Origin: Palauibacter sp965207805
GTDB taxonomy: Bacteria > Gemmatimonadota > Gemmatimonadetes > Palauibacterales > Palauibacteraceae
Length of the DNA stretch: 64,000 nt
Assembly: GCA_965207805.1 (NCBI GenBank)
Contig: OZ242312.1
Coordinates: 2,914,001-2,978,000, forward strand
Reading direction: 5' to 3'
The notes beneath the pieces were generated by a model. The model was not told the origin of the DNA. It searched no databases and worked only from the letters and a program-made list of their open reading frames with translations. Made by a program: the position numbers and the translations under genes. Shown one piece after another: positions 43,210 to 51,690 of the stretch (positions are counted from its first letter, which is position 1; every line of letters begins with the position of its first letter).

Positions 43210-43605
43210 CTATCGTTTGGAGAACTGGAAGCGCTTGCGCGCCTTGGGACGACCCGGCTTCTTCCGCTCGACGATGCGGGGATCGCGGGTCAGCATGCCG
43301 TGAGACCGCAACGTGCGCCGGCGGTCTTCATCCATCGCGAGGAGGGCGCGCGCGATGCCCAGGCGGGTAGCCTCCGCCTGGCCGGTGATTCCTCCCCCGC
43401 GCACGCGGACGGCGATGTCGTACGACGCTCGCGTCCCGGTCACGTCGAGCGGCGCCGCGACGAGCGAACGGTGTCGCGGGATCGTGAAATACTCCTCGAA
43501 CGCCCGGCCGTTCACGTTCACGACGCCCACGCCACGCTTCATCGTGATGCGGGACACCGACTTCTTCCGACGTCCGACCGACTGGACCTGTTCCGTTTCC
43601 GCCAA
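43210..43605 (-). CDS. rpsI: 30S ribosomal protein S9
   Basis: S9 contacts P-site tRNA through its C-terminal tail. The 131-residue protein has SVGRRKKSVSRITMKRGVG and VNGRAFEEYF near the N-terminus, VRGGGITGQAEATRLGIARALL in the core, and the basic GRPKARKRFQFSKR tail ending in the invariant Lys-Arg. The gene follows rplM by 36 bases, the conserved order. Confidence 0.97.
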   Translation of the reverse strand: MAETEQVQSVGRRKKSVSRITMKRGVGVVNVNGRAFEEYFTIPRHRSLVAAPLDVTGTRASYDIAVRVRGGGITGQAEATRLGIARALLAMDEDRRRTLRSHGMLTRDPRIVERKKPGRPKARKRFQFSKR

Positions 43606-43641
43606 CTCTCTTCTCCCTGGCAGTCCCTGTGCGCGCTGTCG

Positions 43642-44079
43642 CTATTGGGCGATCGTGTCGAAGGGGTGCGGGTGCTGAGGCGCGTGCGGATGCTCCGGCC
43701 CCGCGTACACTCTCAACTTTCCGAGCATCTGCCGGCCGAGCGTGTTCTTCGGCAGCATGCCCTTCACGGCCAGCTTGATCACCCGGTCGGGGTGCCGATC
43801 GAGCATGCGCCGGAAGGGGATGAAGCGCTCTCCGCCCATGTAGCCGGAATGCCGGAAGTATTCCTTCTGATCCGCCTTGTTCCCGGTCAGCCGCACACGC
43901 TCCGCGTTCACTACGACGACGTAGTCGCCGGTGTCGAGGTGCGTGCTGTAGATCGGCTTGTGCTTTCCGCGAAGGACGGTCGCGATCCTCGTCGCGAGAC
44001 GGCCGAGAACCTGATCCGCGGCGTCGACCACGTACCAGTCCCGTTCGATCTCCCCCGCCTTCACCGAGTACGTCTTCAT
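43642..44079 (-). CDS. rplM: 50S ribosomal protein L13
   Basis: L13 binds 23S rRNA early in assembly. The 145-residue protein has RDWYVVDAADQVLGRLATRIA, GDYVVVVNAERVRLTGNKADQKEYFRHSGYMGG and MLPKNTLGRQMLGKLRVYAG. ATG at 44077-44079 gives the usual KTYSVKAGE-like N-terminus. An intrinsic terminator lies 17 bases upstream of the start, so a leader promoter must lie close by or readthrough must occur. Confidence 0.97.
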   Translation of the reverse strand: MKTYSVKAGEIERDWYVVDAADQVLGRLATRIATVLRGKHKPIYSTHLDTGDYVVVVNAERVRLTGNKADQKEYFRHSGYMGGERFIPFRRMLDRHPDRVIKLAVKGMLPKNTLGRQMLGKLRVYAGPEHPHAPQHPHPFDTIAQ

Positions 44080-44095
44080 TCGTTCTGCCCACCTC

Positions 44096-44118
44096 AAAAA
44101 AACCGCCCGGCGGGACGG
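44096..44118 (-). terminator. Intrinsic terminator between the sigma-factor gene and rplM
   Basis: Minus strand CCGTCC, loop CGCC, GGGCGG (44113-44118 and 44103-44108, with one G-U pair), then seven T residues (44096-44102). It is 33 bases after the sigma-factor stop and 17 bases before the rplM ATG. Confidence 0.75.
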
Positions 44119-44151
44119 ATGCCGAGCGCGTGAAAATGATAGCCCGTGAAG

Positions 44152-44907
44152 CTATTCAGCGCCTCGCACGAAGTCAATCGCGTGGGAAGGCGCATCCCGG
44201 CTTTCGGCGCGGGGCGCGCCGTCGTTGACGAAGCGAACGAGCCCGGACCGTTCGGCGCCCGCGCGCAGCCGCGAGAGGCCACGCTCCTTGAGCCGGCGTG
44301 TCCCCTCGCGGGACACGTCGAGCGCCGCCGAGATCTCGGCGGGCGTCTGCGGTCTCTTGAACCCGAGACCGAAGTAGCGGCGCACGACCTCCGATTCGAG
44401 CGGCGGGAGGTCGGCCAGACTCGTCTCGATGGCCGCCCGCAGCCGCTCCCGAATCAGCCCGGCTCCGGGTTCGGGCGCGTGTTCGTCGGGCAGCAGTTCC
44501 TCGAAGGTGCAGGCGCGGCCGGGAGCCATCTCGTCGAGGGAGAAGCGGTGCGCCACGGGTTCGCCGGGCACGCGGTGATCGCCCTGGTCGACGATGGCCT
44601 GCCTCATGGCTCGTCGCACCCAGTAGTGTGCGTAGCTGATGAAACGGACGCCGCGCTCCGGATCGAAGCGGTCCGCGGCGCGCACGAGCCCCAGGTTTCC
44701 CTCGTTCACGAGGTCGGCCAGCGGGACGCCACGGCCGCGGTAGCCGCGCGCGACCGACACGACGAAGCGGAGATTCGCGCTGACGAGCCGCCTCCGCGCC
44801 GCCTGGTCGCCGGCCCGACTCCGCCGCGCCAGTTCCACTTCGGTCTTCGCGTCTAGCAGACTCTCGCGGCCGATGTCCGCCAGGTAGCGTTCGAATATGC
44901 GGACCAT
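44152..44907 (-). CDS. Sigma70-family RNA polymerase sigma factor
   Basis: The 251-residue protein lacks region 1.1 and has a compact region 1.2/2: LVSANLRFVVSVARGYRGRGVPLADLVNEGNLGLVRAADRFDPERGVRFISYAHYWVRRAM, a region 3.0 and a region 4 ending with TPAEISAALDVSREGTRRLKERGLSRLR. The layout is like short RpoD-type factors of Bacteroidota, but the end of the region 4.2 recognition helix (REGTRRLKE) departs from the usual RERIRQIE. It follows lepB by 11 bases, so it is likely in the same operon. An alternative factor of group 2 or 3 is as likely as the primary one. Confidence 0.9.
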   Translation of the reverse strand: MVRIFERYLADIGRESLLDAKTEVELARRSRAGDQAARRRLVSANLRFVVSVARGYRGRGVPLADLVNEGNLGLVRAADRFDPERGVRFISYAHYWVRRAMRQAIVDQGDHRVPGEPVAHRFSLDEMAPGRACTFEELLPDEHAPEPGAGLIRERLRAAIETSLADLPPLESEVVRRYFGLGFKRPQTPAEISAALDVSREGTRRLKERGLSRLRAGAERSGLVRFVNDGAPRAESRDAPSHAIDFVRGAE

Positions 44908-44918
44908 CCGGGTCGACC

Positions 44919-45692
44919 TCAGTCGACGCCGCGCAGAATCCGGTCCCAGCGGATCTCGGTGAGCCAGGCCAAGGGGCCCTGCGGCTCGCGCGCGTACGAA
45001 TAGTACACGAGGAAGGGTCTTCCCCGTATCGCATCCCTGGGCACGAAGCCCCAGTAGCGGGAATCCTCGGAGTTCGACCGGTTGTCGCCCATGACGAAGT
45101 AGCTGTCCTCCGGCACGACGAGAGGCCCCCAGTTGTTTCGCGTCGTCACGGCCCCGGAGCGGCGCGCGCCATCGGTCAGGTACCGGCGCTGCCAGGCGAA
45201 CTTCGGGCTCGGGGCGTCGGGGAAGTTCGACGCCGCCTTCACATACGGTTCGTCGAACGGGACTCCGTTCACGAAGAGCCGTGCCCGCCGCATGCGCAGG
45301 GTATCTCCCGGCATCCCGACGATTCGCTTCACGTAGTTCGTGCGCGGGGGCTGCTCGGCGGAGTCGGGCGGCTCGAACACGACGACGTCGCCGCGCGAGG
45401 GCTCGCCGAAGGCGGGGAGCCCCAGGTCGGTACCGGGGATTTCGGCTCCGTACACCATCTTGTTGACGAGGAGAAAGTCGCCGATCAGAAGCGTGTTCTC
45501 CATGGAGGCGGTCGGGATCTGGAAGGCCTCGACAACGAAGGTCCGGATGAAGAGAAACAGGACGAGGGCGATGAAGATGGACTTCGTCCACTCCCACATC
45601 CATCGGCCCACGGACGCGTCGCGACCCCGGCGCCCCCGGCGGGTGGGAGCGCGAAACCTGCGGACGGTTCTCTCAGTCGATTGTTTCTCCAT
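44919..45692 (-). CDS. lepB: Signal peptidase I LepB
   Basis: LepB cleaves signal peptides from exported proteins. The 257-residue protein has a basic N-terminus, one membrane helix (SIFIALVLFLFIRTFVVEAF), the serine motif IPTASMENTL and the lysine motif NYVKRIVGMPGD that form the Ser/Lys dyad, and MGDNRSNSEDSRYWGFV near the end. ATG at 45690-45692 is chosen with AAGGATGGG upstream; a longer frame would lack any ribosome-binding site. Confidence 0.94.
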   Translation of the reverse strand: MEKQSTERTVRRFRAPTRRGRRGRDASVGRWMWEWTKSIFIALVLFLFIRTFVVEAFQIPTASMENTLLIGDFLLVNKMVYGAEIPGTDLGLPAFGEPSRGDVVVFEPPDSAEQPPRTNYVKRIVGMPGDTLRMRRARLFVNGVPFDEPYVKAASNFPDAPSPKFAWQRRYLTDGARRSGAVTTRNNWGPLVVPEDSYFVMGDNRSNSEDSRYWGFVPRDAIRGRPFLVYYSYAREPQGPLAWLTEIRWDRILRGVD

Positions 45693-45797
45693 CCCATCCT
45701 TCCCTGTTCCACAACCCGGTGATTGGCGGTCCCGCGAGCGGTCGGGCCGCACCCTCTGATGTACGGGCGATGCTCAACGGGGTCTCGCCTCCCTGCC

Positions 45798-47288
45798 TCA
45801 CCAGTCGACGTCGATCTGCGCGCGCTGCAGCGTGCCGCTGTAATCGACGTACGCCACCTTCGTTTCGGTGTAGAACTCGTAGACTTCCCACCCCCCTTCA
45901 CGGTGCCCGTTGCCCGTGTTTTTGACACCGCCGAAGGGGAGGTGCGCCTCCGCGCCGATGGTGGGCGCGTTCACGTAGGTGATGCCGTTGTCGAGTTCCT
46001 CCACGGCGCGGAAGGATGCGGTCACGTCCCGCGTGTATATCGACGACGAGAGTCCGTAGGGGACTTCGTTGTTGATATCGAAAGCTTCGTCGATCGTGTC
46101 GAAGCGGATCACCGAGAGCACCGGCCCGAAAATCTCCTCGCGCGCGGCCCGGTGTTCCCGGTCGACGCCCGCGAGGACCGTCGGCTCGAAGAACCAGCCG
46201 TCGCCGAGGCCGCTCTCCGCCGGCCGTCCGCCCCCCGTCGCGACCGTCGCCCCCTCGTCGCGGGCGATCGCGATGTAGCGTTCGCACTTCTCGCGCGCGG
46301 CCTCGTGGATGAGGGGGCCCACGTCGACGCCGGCCTCCTGCCCGTCGCCGAGACGGAGGGAGCGCGCTTCGTAGCACAGTCTCTCCACGAACTCGTCGTG
46401 GACCTCGCTCTGCACCAGGAGTCGGCTCGTCGCGGTGCAGCGCTGTCCCGTCGTGCCGAAGGCGCCCCACAGCACGCCCTCGAGGGCAAGGTCGAGATCC
46501 GCGTCCGCCATGACGATCTGTGCGTTCTTGCCGCCCATCTCGAGGGAGAGACGCTTATGCATGCGCCCCGCGACCTCGCCGATCCGGCTGCCCGTCTCCG
46601 TGGATCCGGTGAAAGAGAGGCCGGGGACGCCGGGGTGTTCGACGATGGCGTTCCCGATCGTCTCGCCGCGGCCATGCAGCAGCTGCACGCACTCGGGCGG
46701 CAGGCCGGCCTCGAGCAGGACTTCCACGAAGCGGTGCGCGCTGTGGGGCACATCCTCCGAGGGCTTGTAGATGATGCTGTTCCCGCACAGCAGCGCGGGA
46801 AAAATCTTCCAGCTCGGGACCGCGACCGGGAAGTTGAAGGGGGTGATGATCCCGAACACGCCGATGGGGCGCCGGAACGACATCGCCCACTTGCTCCGCA
46901 GTTCGGAGGGCGCCGTGCGTCCGAAGAGGCGCCGGCCCTCCACCGCCGCGTAGTAGGCCGTGTCGATGGCCTCCTGCACGTCGCCGCGCGTTTCGTCGAG
47001 CACCTTCCCCATCTCGCGCGTCGCCGTGCGCGCGAGATCCTCCTTGTGCCGCGTGAGGAGGTCGCCCGCCTTCTTCAGCACCAGGCCCCGCTCGGGGGCC
47101 GGCGTCCTGGACCAGCGCTCGAAACCGCGCTGCGCGGAGGCCACGGCCGCGTCCAGTTCCGACGCGCCGGTGTCCGGGAAGAGGCCGATGAGGTCCGACG
47201 TGCGCGCCGGGTTTCGGTTCTCGGTGTATTCGCCCGTGGCGGGCGCGGTCCACTCGCCTGCGATGTAGTTGAGGAACTTCTCAGCCAT
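45798..47288 (-). CDS. Aldehyde dehydrogenase family protein
   Basis: The 496-residue NAD(P)-dependent enzyme has ITPFNFPVAVPSWK at the cofactor fold, the general base Glu in LEMGGKNAQIV, the nucleophile Cys in GTTGQRCTATSRL, and EEIFGPVLSVIRF plus FGGVKNTGNGHREGG. The C-x-A-T-S-R form and the GNGHRE segment are seen in alpha-ketoglutarate-semialdehyde and related dehydrogenases, but the exact aldehyde cannot be fixed. It stands alone on the minus strand, 24 bases from the next gene. Malonate semialdehyde from the 20-23 kb pathway is not excluded. Confidence 0.9.
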   Translation of the reverse strand: MAEKFLNYIAGEWTAPATGEYTENRNPARTSDLIGLFPDTGASELDAAVASAQRGFERWSRTPAPERGLVLKKAGDLLTRHKEDLARTATREMGKVLDETRGDVQEAIDTAYYAAVEGRRLFGRTAPSELRSKWAMSFRRPIGVFGIITPFNFPVAVPSWKIFPALLCGNSIIYKPSEDVPHSAHRFVEVLLEAGLPPECVQLLHGRGETIGNAIVEHPGVPGLSFTGSTETGSRIGEVAGRMHKRLSLEMGGKNAQIVMADADLDLALEGVLWGAFGTTGQRCTATSRLLVQSEVHDEFVERLCYEARSLRLGDGQEAGVDVGPLIHEAAREKCERYIAIARDEGATVATGGGRPAESGLGDGWFFEPTVLAGVDREHRAAREEIFGPVLSVIRFDTIDEAFDINNEVPYGLSSSIYTRDVTASFRAVEELDNGITYVNAPTIGAEAHLPFGGVKNTGNGHREGGWEVYEFYTETKVAYVDYSGTLQRAQIDVDW

Positions 47289-47312
47289 GGCCGGAGGAAC
47301 TCCGCTCGTGGA

Positions 47313-47960
47313 TTAGCGATTCATGAGGAGGATGACCTCCTCGCTTTCCACCCGGACATCGACGACGGTCTCGGGGATGTCGAAGAGCACGGTTCGTCCG
47401 TCCGCACGCAACCCCAGTTGCTGCGCGGCCATGCCGATCATCATCGGGGGCACCGGGAGGACGCCGGCCTGGAGGCTCACGAGGTGGAGGCGTCCCTCGC
47501 CGCTCTCCCCCACCCGCGGGAGGACCTCTCCGGCGACCCGGGCGGAGTCCCCGAGCATCCTCGCCAGGCTCCCCGCCAGGTCCGCGTCGATCGAGAGTCG
47601 CGTGAAGTCGAGCATGACGGTGAAGGCGACCGTCGAGTCGCGCAGTTCGACGGCGGGCTCTCCGACGCCGGCCGGCAGCCGGGGGACCAGCTCGTAGCGA
47701 ACGTAGCTCTGGAGTTCCGTCTCGCTGAACCGCGTCTCGGCCGCCCCGCCGCCGGTCGCCAGCTCCTGCAGCGCCGTTTCCACCTCGGCCGCCGCCTCGG
47801 GACCGAATTCGGGCGTGGACTCCGCGACGACGATGTCGTCCGCGCCCGCGTTCGCGAGCCACGCTTCGATGTCTCCCCGGAAGATCCAGCCGACGATCAG
47901 CAGAATCAGAAGGAAGATGAGAAAGCCCAGACCCTTGAAGAGCTTTCGGAAGATACCCAT
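47313..47960 (-). CDS. Membrane-anchored protein of unknown function
   Basis: The 215-residue product has an N-terminal membrane helix (GLGFLIFLLILLIVGWIF, about 10-27) with a basic start, so it is probably held in the inner membrane with the bulk outside. The soluble domain is beta-rich with ETELQSYVRYELVPRLPAGV and DFTRLSIDADLAGSLARML, possibly a lipid-binding fold. No family is recognised. It follows thpR by 38 bases and precedes the aldehyde dehydrogenase by 24 bases; no functional link is visible. Confidence 0.7.
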   Translation of the reverse strand: MGIFRKLFKGLGFLIFLLILLIVGWIFRGDIEAWLANAGADDIVVAESTPEFGPEAAAEVETALQELATGGGAAETRFSETELQSYVRYELVPRLPAGVGEPAVELRDSTVAFTVMLDFTRLSIDADLAGSLARMLGDSARVAGEVLPRVGESGEGRLHLVSLQAGVLPVPPMMIGMAAQQLGLRADGRTVLFDIPETVVDVRVESEEVILLMNR

Positions 47961-47998
47961 GTCGACCGCCTCCGACCGGAATCGGGGAAAGAGGAAAG

Positions 47999-48631
47999 CT
48001 AGTGCCGCGCGCCGCCCGCGTCATCGGCGCGGCGGGCGTCATCGGCGCCGCCCGCCAGCTGGCAGGCGGCGACTTCGGTGTGCCGTGCTCCGCGGGAAAG
48101 AAGTTCGCTCCGCATCAGTGACACCCGCCGGACATCCACCGTGGCTTCGAAGCGGACACGGGCAATGGCGCCCACCAAACCTACGGGCGGCGGGGGGCGG
48201 CGGATTCGTCCCACCGTCACATGCGGGCGGAAGGGGCGCGGGTCGGGGGCCACGCCGACGCGGACCACGGCCTCTTCCACGGAACGTTGCAGCGCGGCGA
48301 GGGCGGGAGCCTCTTCGACGCCGACCCACAGGACGCGGGCGCGCCGGTGGGAGGGGAAGACGCCGGCGGCACGCAGCCGGATCGGGAAGCCCGGCGACTC
48401 CGCCGTGGCGGCTCCGATCTCGCGTGCGAGCGGCGCCTCGAGGCCGCGGTCGACCTCTCCGATGAAGCGCAGCGTGAGGTGCAGTTGCTCCGTGCGCACC
48501 GGCCGCACGCCCTCCAGCGCCCGCAGGCCCGCGGTCGCGCGCGTCAGGTCGGCGCGGATCGCGGAGGGGAGGAGGATGGCCACGAAGAGCCTCGACCGGA
48601 CGTCGGGGGCAACATATCCTGCGGCTGCCAT
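47999..48631 (-). CDS. thpR: RNA 2',3'-cyclic phosphodiesterase ThpR (LigT)
   Basis: ThpR opens 2',3'-cyclic phosphates at RNA ends. The 210-residue protein has both HxTx motifs, HLTLRFIG and HVTVGRI, and RLFVAILLPSAIRADL at the N-terminus. The C-terminus is a low-complexity Gly/Asp/Arg stretch. The ATG (48629-48631) is preceded by AGGAGG and overlaps the pabA start codon on the other strand by two bases (CATG), so each gene's leader lies in the other's coding region. Confidence 0.9.
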   Translation of the reverse strand: MAAAGYVAPDVRSRLFVAILLPSAIRADLTRATAGLRALEGVRPVRTEQLHLTLRFIGEVDRGLEAPLAREIGAATAESPGFPIRLRAAGVFPSHRRARVLWVGVEEAPALAALQRSVEEAVVRVGVAPDPRPFRPHVTVGRIRRPPPPVGLVGAIARVRFEATVDVRRVSLMRSELLSRGARHTEVAACQLAGGADDARRADDAGGARH

Positions 48632-49268
48632 GATCCTCCTCATCGACAACTACGATTCGTTCGCCTTCAACCTCGCGCGCTATCTCGAGGAACTTGGCGA
48701 GACCGTGCGGGTGCGGCGCAACGATGACGTCGATCCGGGGACGCTGGCGGACGAAGGCTTCTCGCACATCGTCATCTCGCCCGGTCCCTGCACCCCCACC
48801 GAAGCCGGGGCTTCCGTCGAGGTGATCCGGACGGTGGGCGCGGAGATCCCGATTCTCGGCGTCTGCCTCGGACACCAGTGTATCGCCGCGGCGACCGGAG
48901 GACGCGTCGTCCGGGGCGCGCGTCCGATGCACGGCCGCCTGTCGGCGATCCGGCACGAAGGGCGCGGGCTGTTCGCGGGCCTCCCCTCGCCGCTCGAAGT
49001 CACCCGCTACCATTCGCTGGTCGTGGATCCCGGCGAGCCGGGGGCCGGCCTCCGGGTCACGGCCCGTACGGAGGAGGGCGAAGTCATGGCCCTCGAGCAC
49101 GCGTCGTGGCCCCTGTGGGGCGTGCAGTTCCACCCGGAAGCCGTGCTCACGGCGGGGGGACGCCGCCTGCTCGAGAATTTCCTCGCGCTCGGAAGGGGGG
49201 ACGTTCCCGCCTCCGAGCCCGTGGAGGCGGACCCCTGCCCCGAACTCCCGGCCAGCGCCCTGCCCTAG
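48630..49268 (+). CDS. pabA: Glutamine amidotransferase PabA/TrpG
   Basis: The class I amidotransferase releases ammonia from glutamine for anthranilate or 4-amino-4-deoxychorismate synthase. The 212-residue protein has MILLIDNYDSFAFNLARYL, the nucleophile Cys in GVCLGHQCIA, and the HPE motif in VQFHPEAVL. No chorismate-binding partner gene is in the window, so PabA (folate, cf. folP at 34.8 kb) and TrpG (tryptophan) cannot be separated. The stop overlaps the comM stop by three bases; the start shares bases with thpR. Confidence 0.91.
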   Translation: MILLIDNYDSFAFNLARYLEELGETVRVRRNDDVDPGTLADEGFSHIVISPGPCTPTEAGASVEVIRTVGAEIPILGVCLGHQCIAAATGGRVVRGARPMHGRLSAIRHEGRGLFAGLPSPLEVTRYHSLVVDPGEPGAGLRVTARTEEGEVMALEHASWPLWGVQFHPEAVLTAGGRRLLENFLALGRGDVPASEPVEADPCPELPASALP

Positions 49269-50800
49269 CAGGGTCCGCGGAAACGGATCGCTTCGGCGAC
49301 GTGGTCCTCGGATACGTCGCCCCATCCCTCGAGGTCCGCGATGGTCCGGGCGACGCGCATCGCGCGGTGGTAGCCGCGGGCCGTCAAGCCCAGATGCGTC
49401 ACGGCCTTCCGCAGGAGCGAACGACCGCCGCGGTCGACCCGGCACGCCTCCTCGAGACGGACGGGCGGGATCCGCGCATTGATCGTTCCGTGGCGGCGGG
49501 CGGCGCGGGCGCGGGCCCTCGACACCCGGGCCCGCACCACCGCGCTCGTCTCGCCGGACGCCGCGTCCGCGAGGTGCTCCCAGCGCACGGCCGGAACATC
49601 GACGAGCATGTCGATCCGGTCGAGGAGCGGTCCGCCGACCCGGCGGCGGTAGCGCCGCACGGTTTCCTCGGGACAGCGGCAGCGGCCGGGCATGCCGAGG
49701 AAGCCGCACGGACAGGGGTTCATCGCGGCCACGAGGGTGAACTCGGCGGGAAAACTGGCCGACCCGGCCGCGCGGACGATCCGCACCTGTCCTTCCTCGA
49801 TCGGCTGGCGCAGCGCCTCCAGCGTACGGCGCCCGAACTCCGGGAGTTCATCGAGGAAGAGCACGCCGTGATGCGCCAGCGATACCTCGCCCGGCCGCGG
49901 ACGGGTCCCGCCGCCGATGAGCCCGGCCTCGCTGATGGAATGGTGCGGCGCCCGGAAGGGCCGGGCCCGCTTGAGCCCCGAGCCGTCGGCCACGAGGCCG
50001 GCGACGCTGTGAATCACCGTCACGTCCACCGCCTCTCTGACGTCGAGGACGGGCAGGAGACCGGGGAGACAGCGCGCGAGACTCGTCTTTCCGGAGCCCG
50101 GGCAGCCCGAAAGGAGGAGGTTGTGCCCTCCGGCGGCCGCGATCTCCAGCGCCCGCTTGGCGACGGGCTGCCCCTTCACGGCGGACAGATCGAACCCGCC
50201 GTCGTCCGGCCCGCAGCCTCCCATCGTCTCAACGGCGGGAGACACGAGAGCCAGGGGTGCGCGGAGCCGGACTTCGCCATTCAGAGCCGCGAGAATGTGG
50301 GTCAGCGACTCCGAGCCACCCACGGCGATCCCTTCCGCCGCCGCCGCTTCCCGCAGGTTCGCGACCGGCAGGAGGAGGCGCGCGACGCGAGGGCTCGCGG
50401 CCGCGAAGAGGGCGATCGGAAGAGCGCCCCGGATGGACCGCAGCGAACCGTCCAGCCCGAGTTCGCCCACGGCCAGCGTCCCGTCGAGGGCATCCTGAGG
50501 GAGGTCCCCCTTCGCGCACAGGATTCCGAGCATGATCGGCAGGTCCAGCGCGGCCCCGGTCTTGGGAAGATCCGCCGGCGCCAGGTTCACCGTGATGCGC
50601 AGCCCGGGCACGTGAAGGCCCAACTGCGCCGCGGCGGCCCGGATTCGCTCGCGGCCCTCGCGCACCGCGCTCTGCGCGAGACCGACGATCTGCATGATCG
50701 GCGTCCCCCTGATCAGCGACACCTCGACGCTTACCGGCCGCACGTCGAGCCCCATCACCGCCGCCGACATTACCGAGGCCGACCCCACCCACTCCGGCAT
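49265..50800 (-). CDS. comM: ComM/YifB-type AAA+ helicase (Mg-chelatase-like)
   Basis: ComM promotes branch migration during natural transformation. The 511-residue protein has the N-terminal ChlI-like domain (GLAQSAVREGRERIRAAA, VNLAPADLPKTGAALDLP), Walker A LSGCPGSGKTSLAR, RPFRAPHHSISEAGLIGGG, the Walker B FLDELPEF and the zinc-like MNPCPCG ... CRCPEE stretch, all typical. ATG at 50798-50800 gives usual length. Its presence suggests DNA uptake ability but is not proof, since comM is widespread. Confidence 0.93.
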   Translation of the reverse strand: MPEWVGSASVMSAAVMGLDVRPVSVEVSLIRGTPIMQIVGLAQSAVREGRERIRAAAAQLGLHVPGLRITVNLAPADLPKTGAALDLPIMLGILCAKGDLPQDALDGTLAVGELGLDGSLRSIRGALPIALFAAASPRVARLLLPVANLREAAAAEGIAVGGSESLTHILAALNGEVRLRAPLALVSPAVETMGGCGPDDGGFDLSAVKGQPVAKRALEIAAAGGHNLLLSGCPGSGKTSLARCLPGLLPVLDVREAVDVTVIHSVAGLVADGSGLKRARPFRAPHHSISEAGLIGGGTRPRPGEVSLAHHGVLFLDELPEFGRRTLEALRQPIEEGQVRIVRAAGSASFPAEFTLVAAMNPCPCGFLGMPGRCRCPEETVRRYRRRVGGPLLDRIDMLVDVPAVRWEHLADAASGETSAVVRARVSRARARAARRHGTINARIPPVRLEEACRVDRGGRSLLRKAVTHLGLTARGYHRAMRVARTIADLEGWGDVSEDHVAEAIRFRGPC

Positions 50801-50905
50801 TCTTCTTTCGCTCCCGTCCGCGCAGCCTTGTAACTTCACCGTCAGTCATGATCGGGGCCGGTCTCAACCGGTCCTCAAGAACGGCCCCGGGAACGAGGCG
50901 GAAGA

Positions 50906-51652
50906 GTGGCGAAGAGGGTGAGATCGGCGTGCAGGACGCGGGGCGCAGGCGGCCCGTGGCAAGACGCCGCGTCGGCACCGGGAGCGGTGAAGCTGCTCGC
51001 AGCGCTTCTGCTGAGCCCGCTGCTCGCAGGCCTGCCGGCTCCTCCGCTGGGCGCGCAGGAGCTGGACTCCGGCCACCTTTATCTGCGCGAAGCGGGGCGC
51101 CGCGTGGGGACGGAGCGCTTCCGGGTCTGGCAGACCGGATCCACGGTTAACGCGTTCGCCACCGTCGAGATGGTGCAGCGGGCCGCATGGCAGATACGGC
51201 TGCAGATGGATCTCAACCTGCTTCCGGTGAAATATGAGATTCGCGACGGGGTATCGGCTCTCGTGAGCGGGGAGCGTTTTCCCGACCGGATCCGCTTCCA
51301 CTTCGCTACGCCGGACGGCGAGCGCTGGAAGGAGTACCCGGTCCAGGATGTGGCCGCGATCCTGCAGCCGGGGATCGCGCATCACTATCTCGTGCTCGTG
51401 CGCGCGCTCAGAGAAGCGCCGGATGGGCGGCTGAAGGCGATCCTGCCCCTCGATGGCCGGACCGTGACCGTGCGCCTCGCCGCGCGGACGGAGGAACGGG
51501 TTTCGCTCGAAGAGGAGTCGGTGGATGCGACCCGTTACGATGTGGACATGGAAGGCGCCCGGCACCAGGTGTGGCTCGACGCGGACGACCGGCTGCTCCG
51601 CGTCCTGGACGCCGCGGGACGCGAGGCGCTGCGCGCCCCGGCCGGCGGCTGA
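50906..51652 (+). CDS. Secreted protein of unknown function
   Basis: The frame begins at a GTG with GAGG seven bases upstream (248 codons). A hydrophobic segment VKLLAALLLSPLLAGLPAPPLGAQ, ending in an Ala-Gln cleavage context, shows it is exported; a second GTG at 50987-50989 would place this signal at the very N-terminus. The mature part is beta-rich (LYLREAGRRVGTERFRVWQ, WQIRLQMDLNLLPVKYEI) and may be related to DUF6134-like proteins, but this is not sure. A Yip1-family gene follows 38 bases downstream. Confidence 0.65.
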   Translation: MAKRVRSACRTRGAGGPWQDAASAPGAVKLLAALLLSPLLAGLPAPPLGAQELDSGHLYLREAGRRVGTERFRVWQTGSTVNAFATVEMVQRAAWQIRLQMDLNLLPVKYEIRDGVSALVSGERFPDRIRFHFATPDGERWKEYPVQDVAAILQPGIAHHYLVLVRALREAPDGRLKAILPLDGRTVTVRLAARTEERVSLEEESVDATRYDVDMEGARHQVWLDADDRLLRVLDAAGREALRAPAGG

Positions 51653-51690
51653 AACAGACTGCCGGGAGCTGAGACAGACTGGAGGAGAAG

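Noticed and set aside
45723..48002. 759-codon plus-strand frame opposite the aldehyde dehydrogenase
   Set aside because: Same shadow effect; the minus strand has intact catalytic Cys and Glu motifs.
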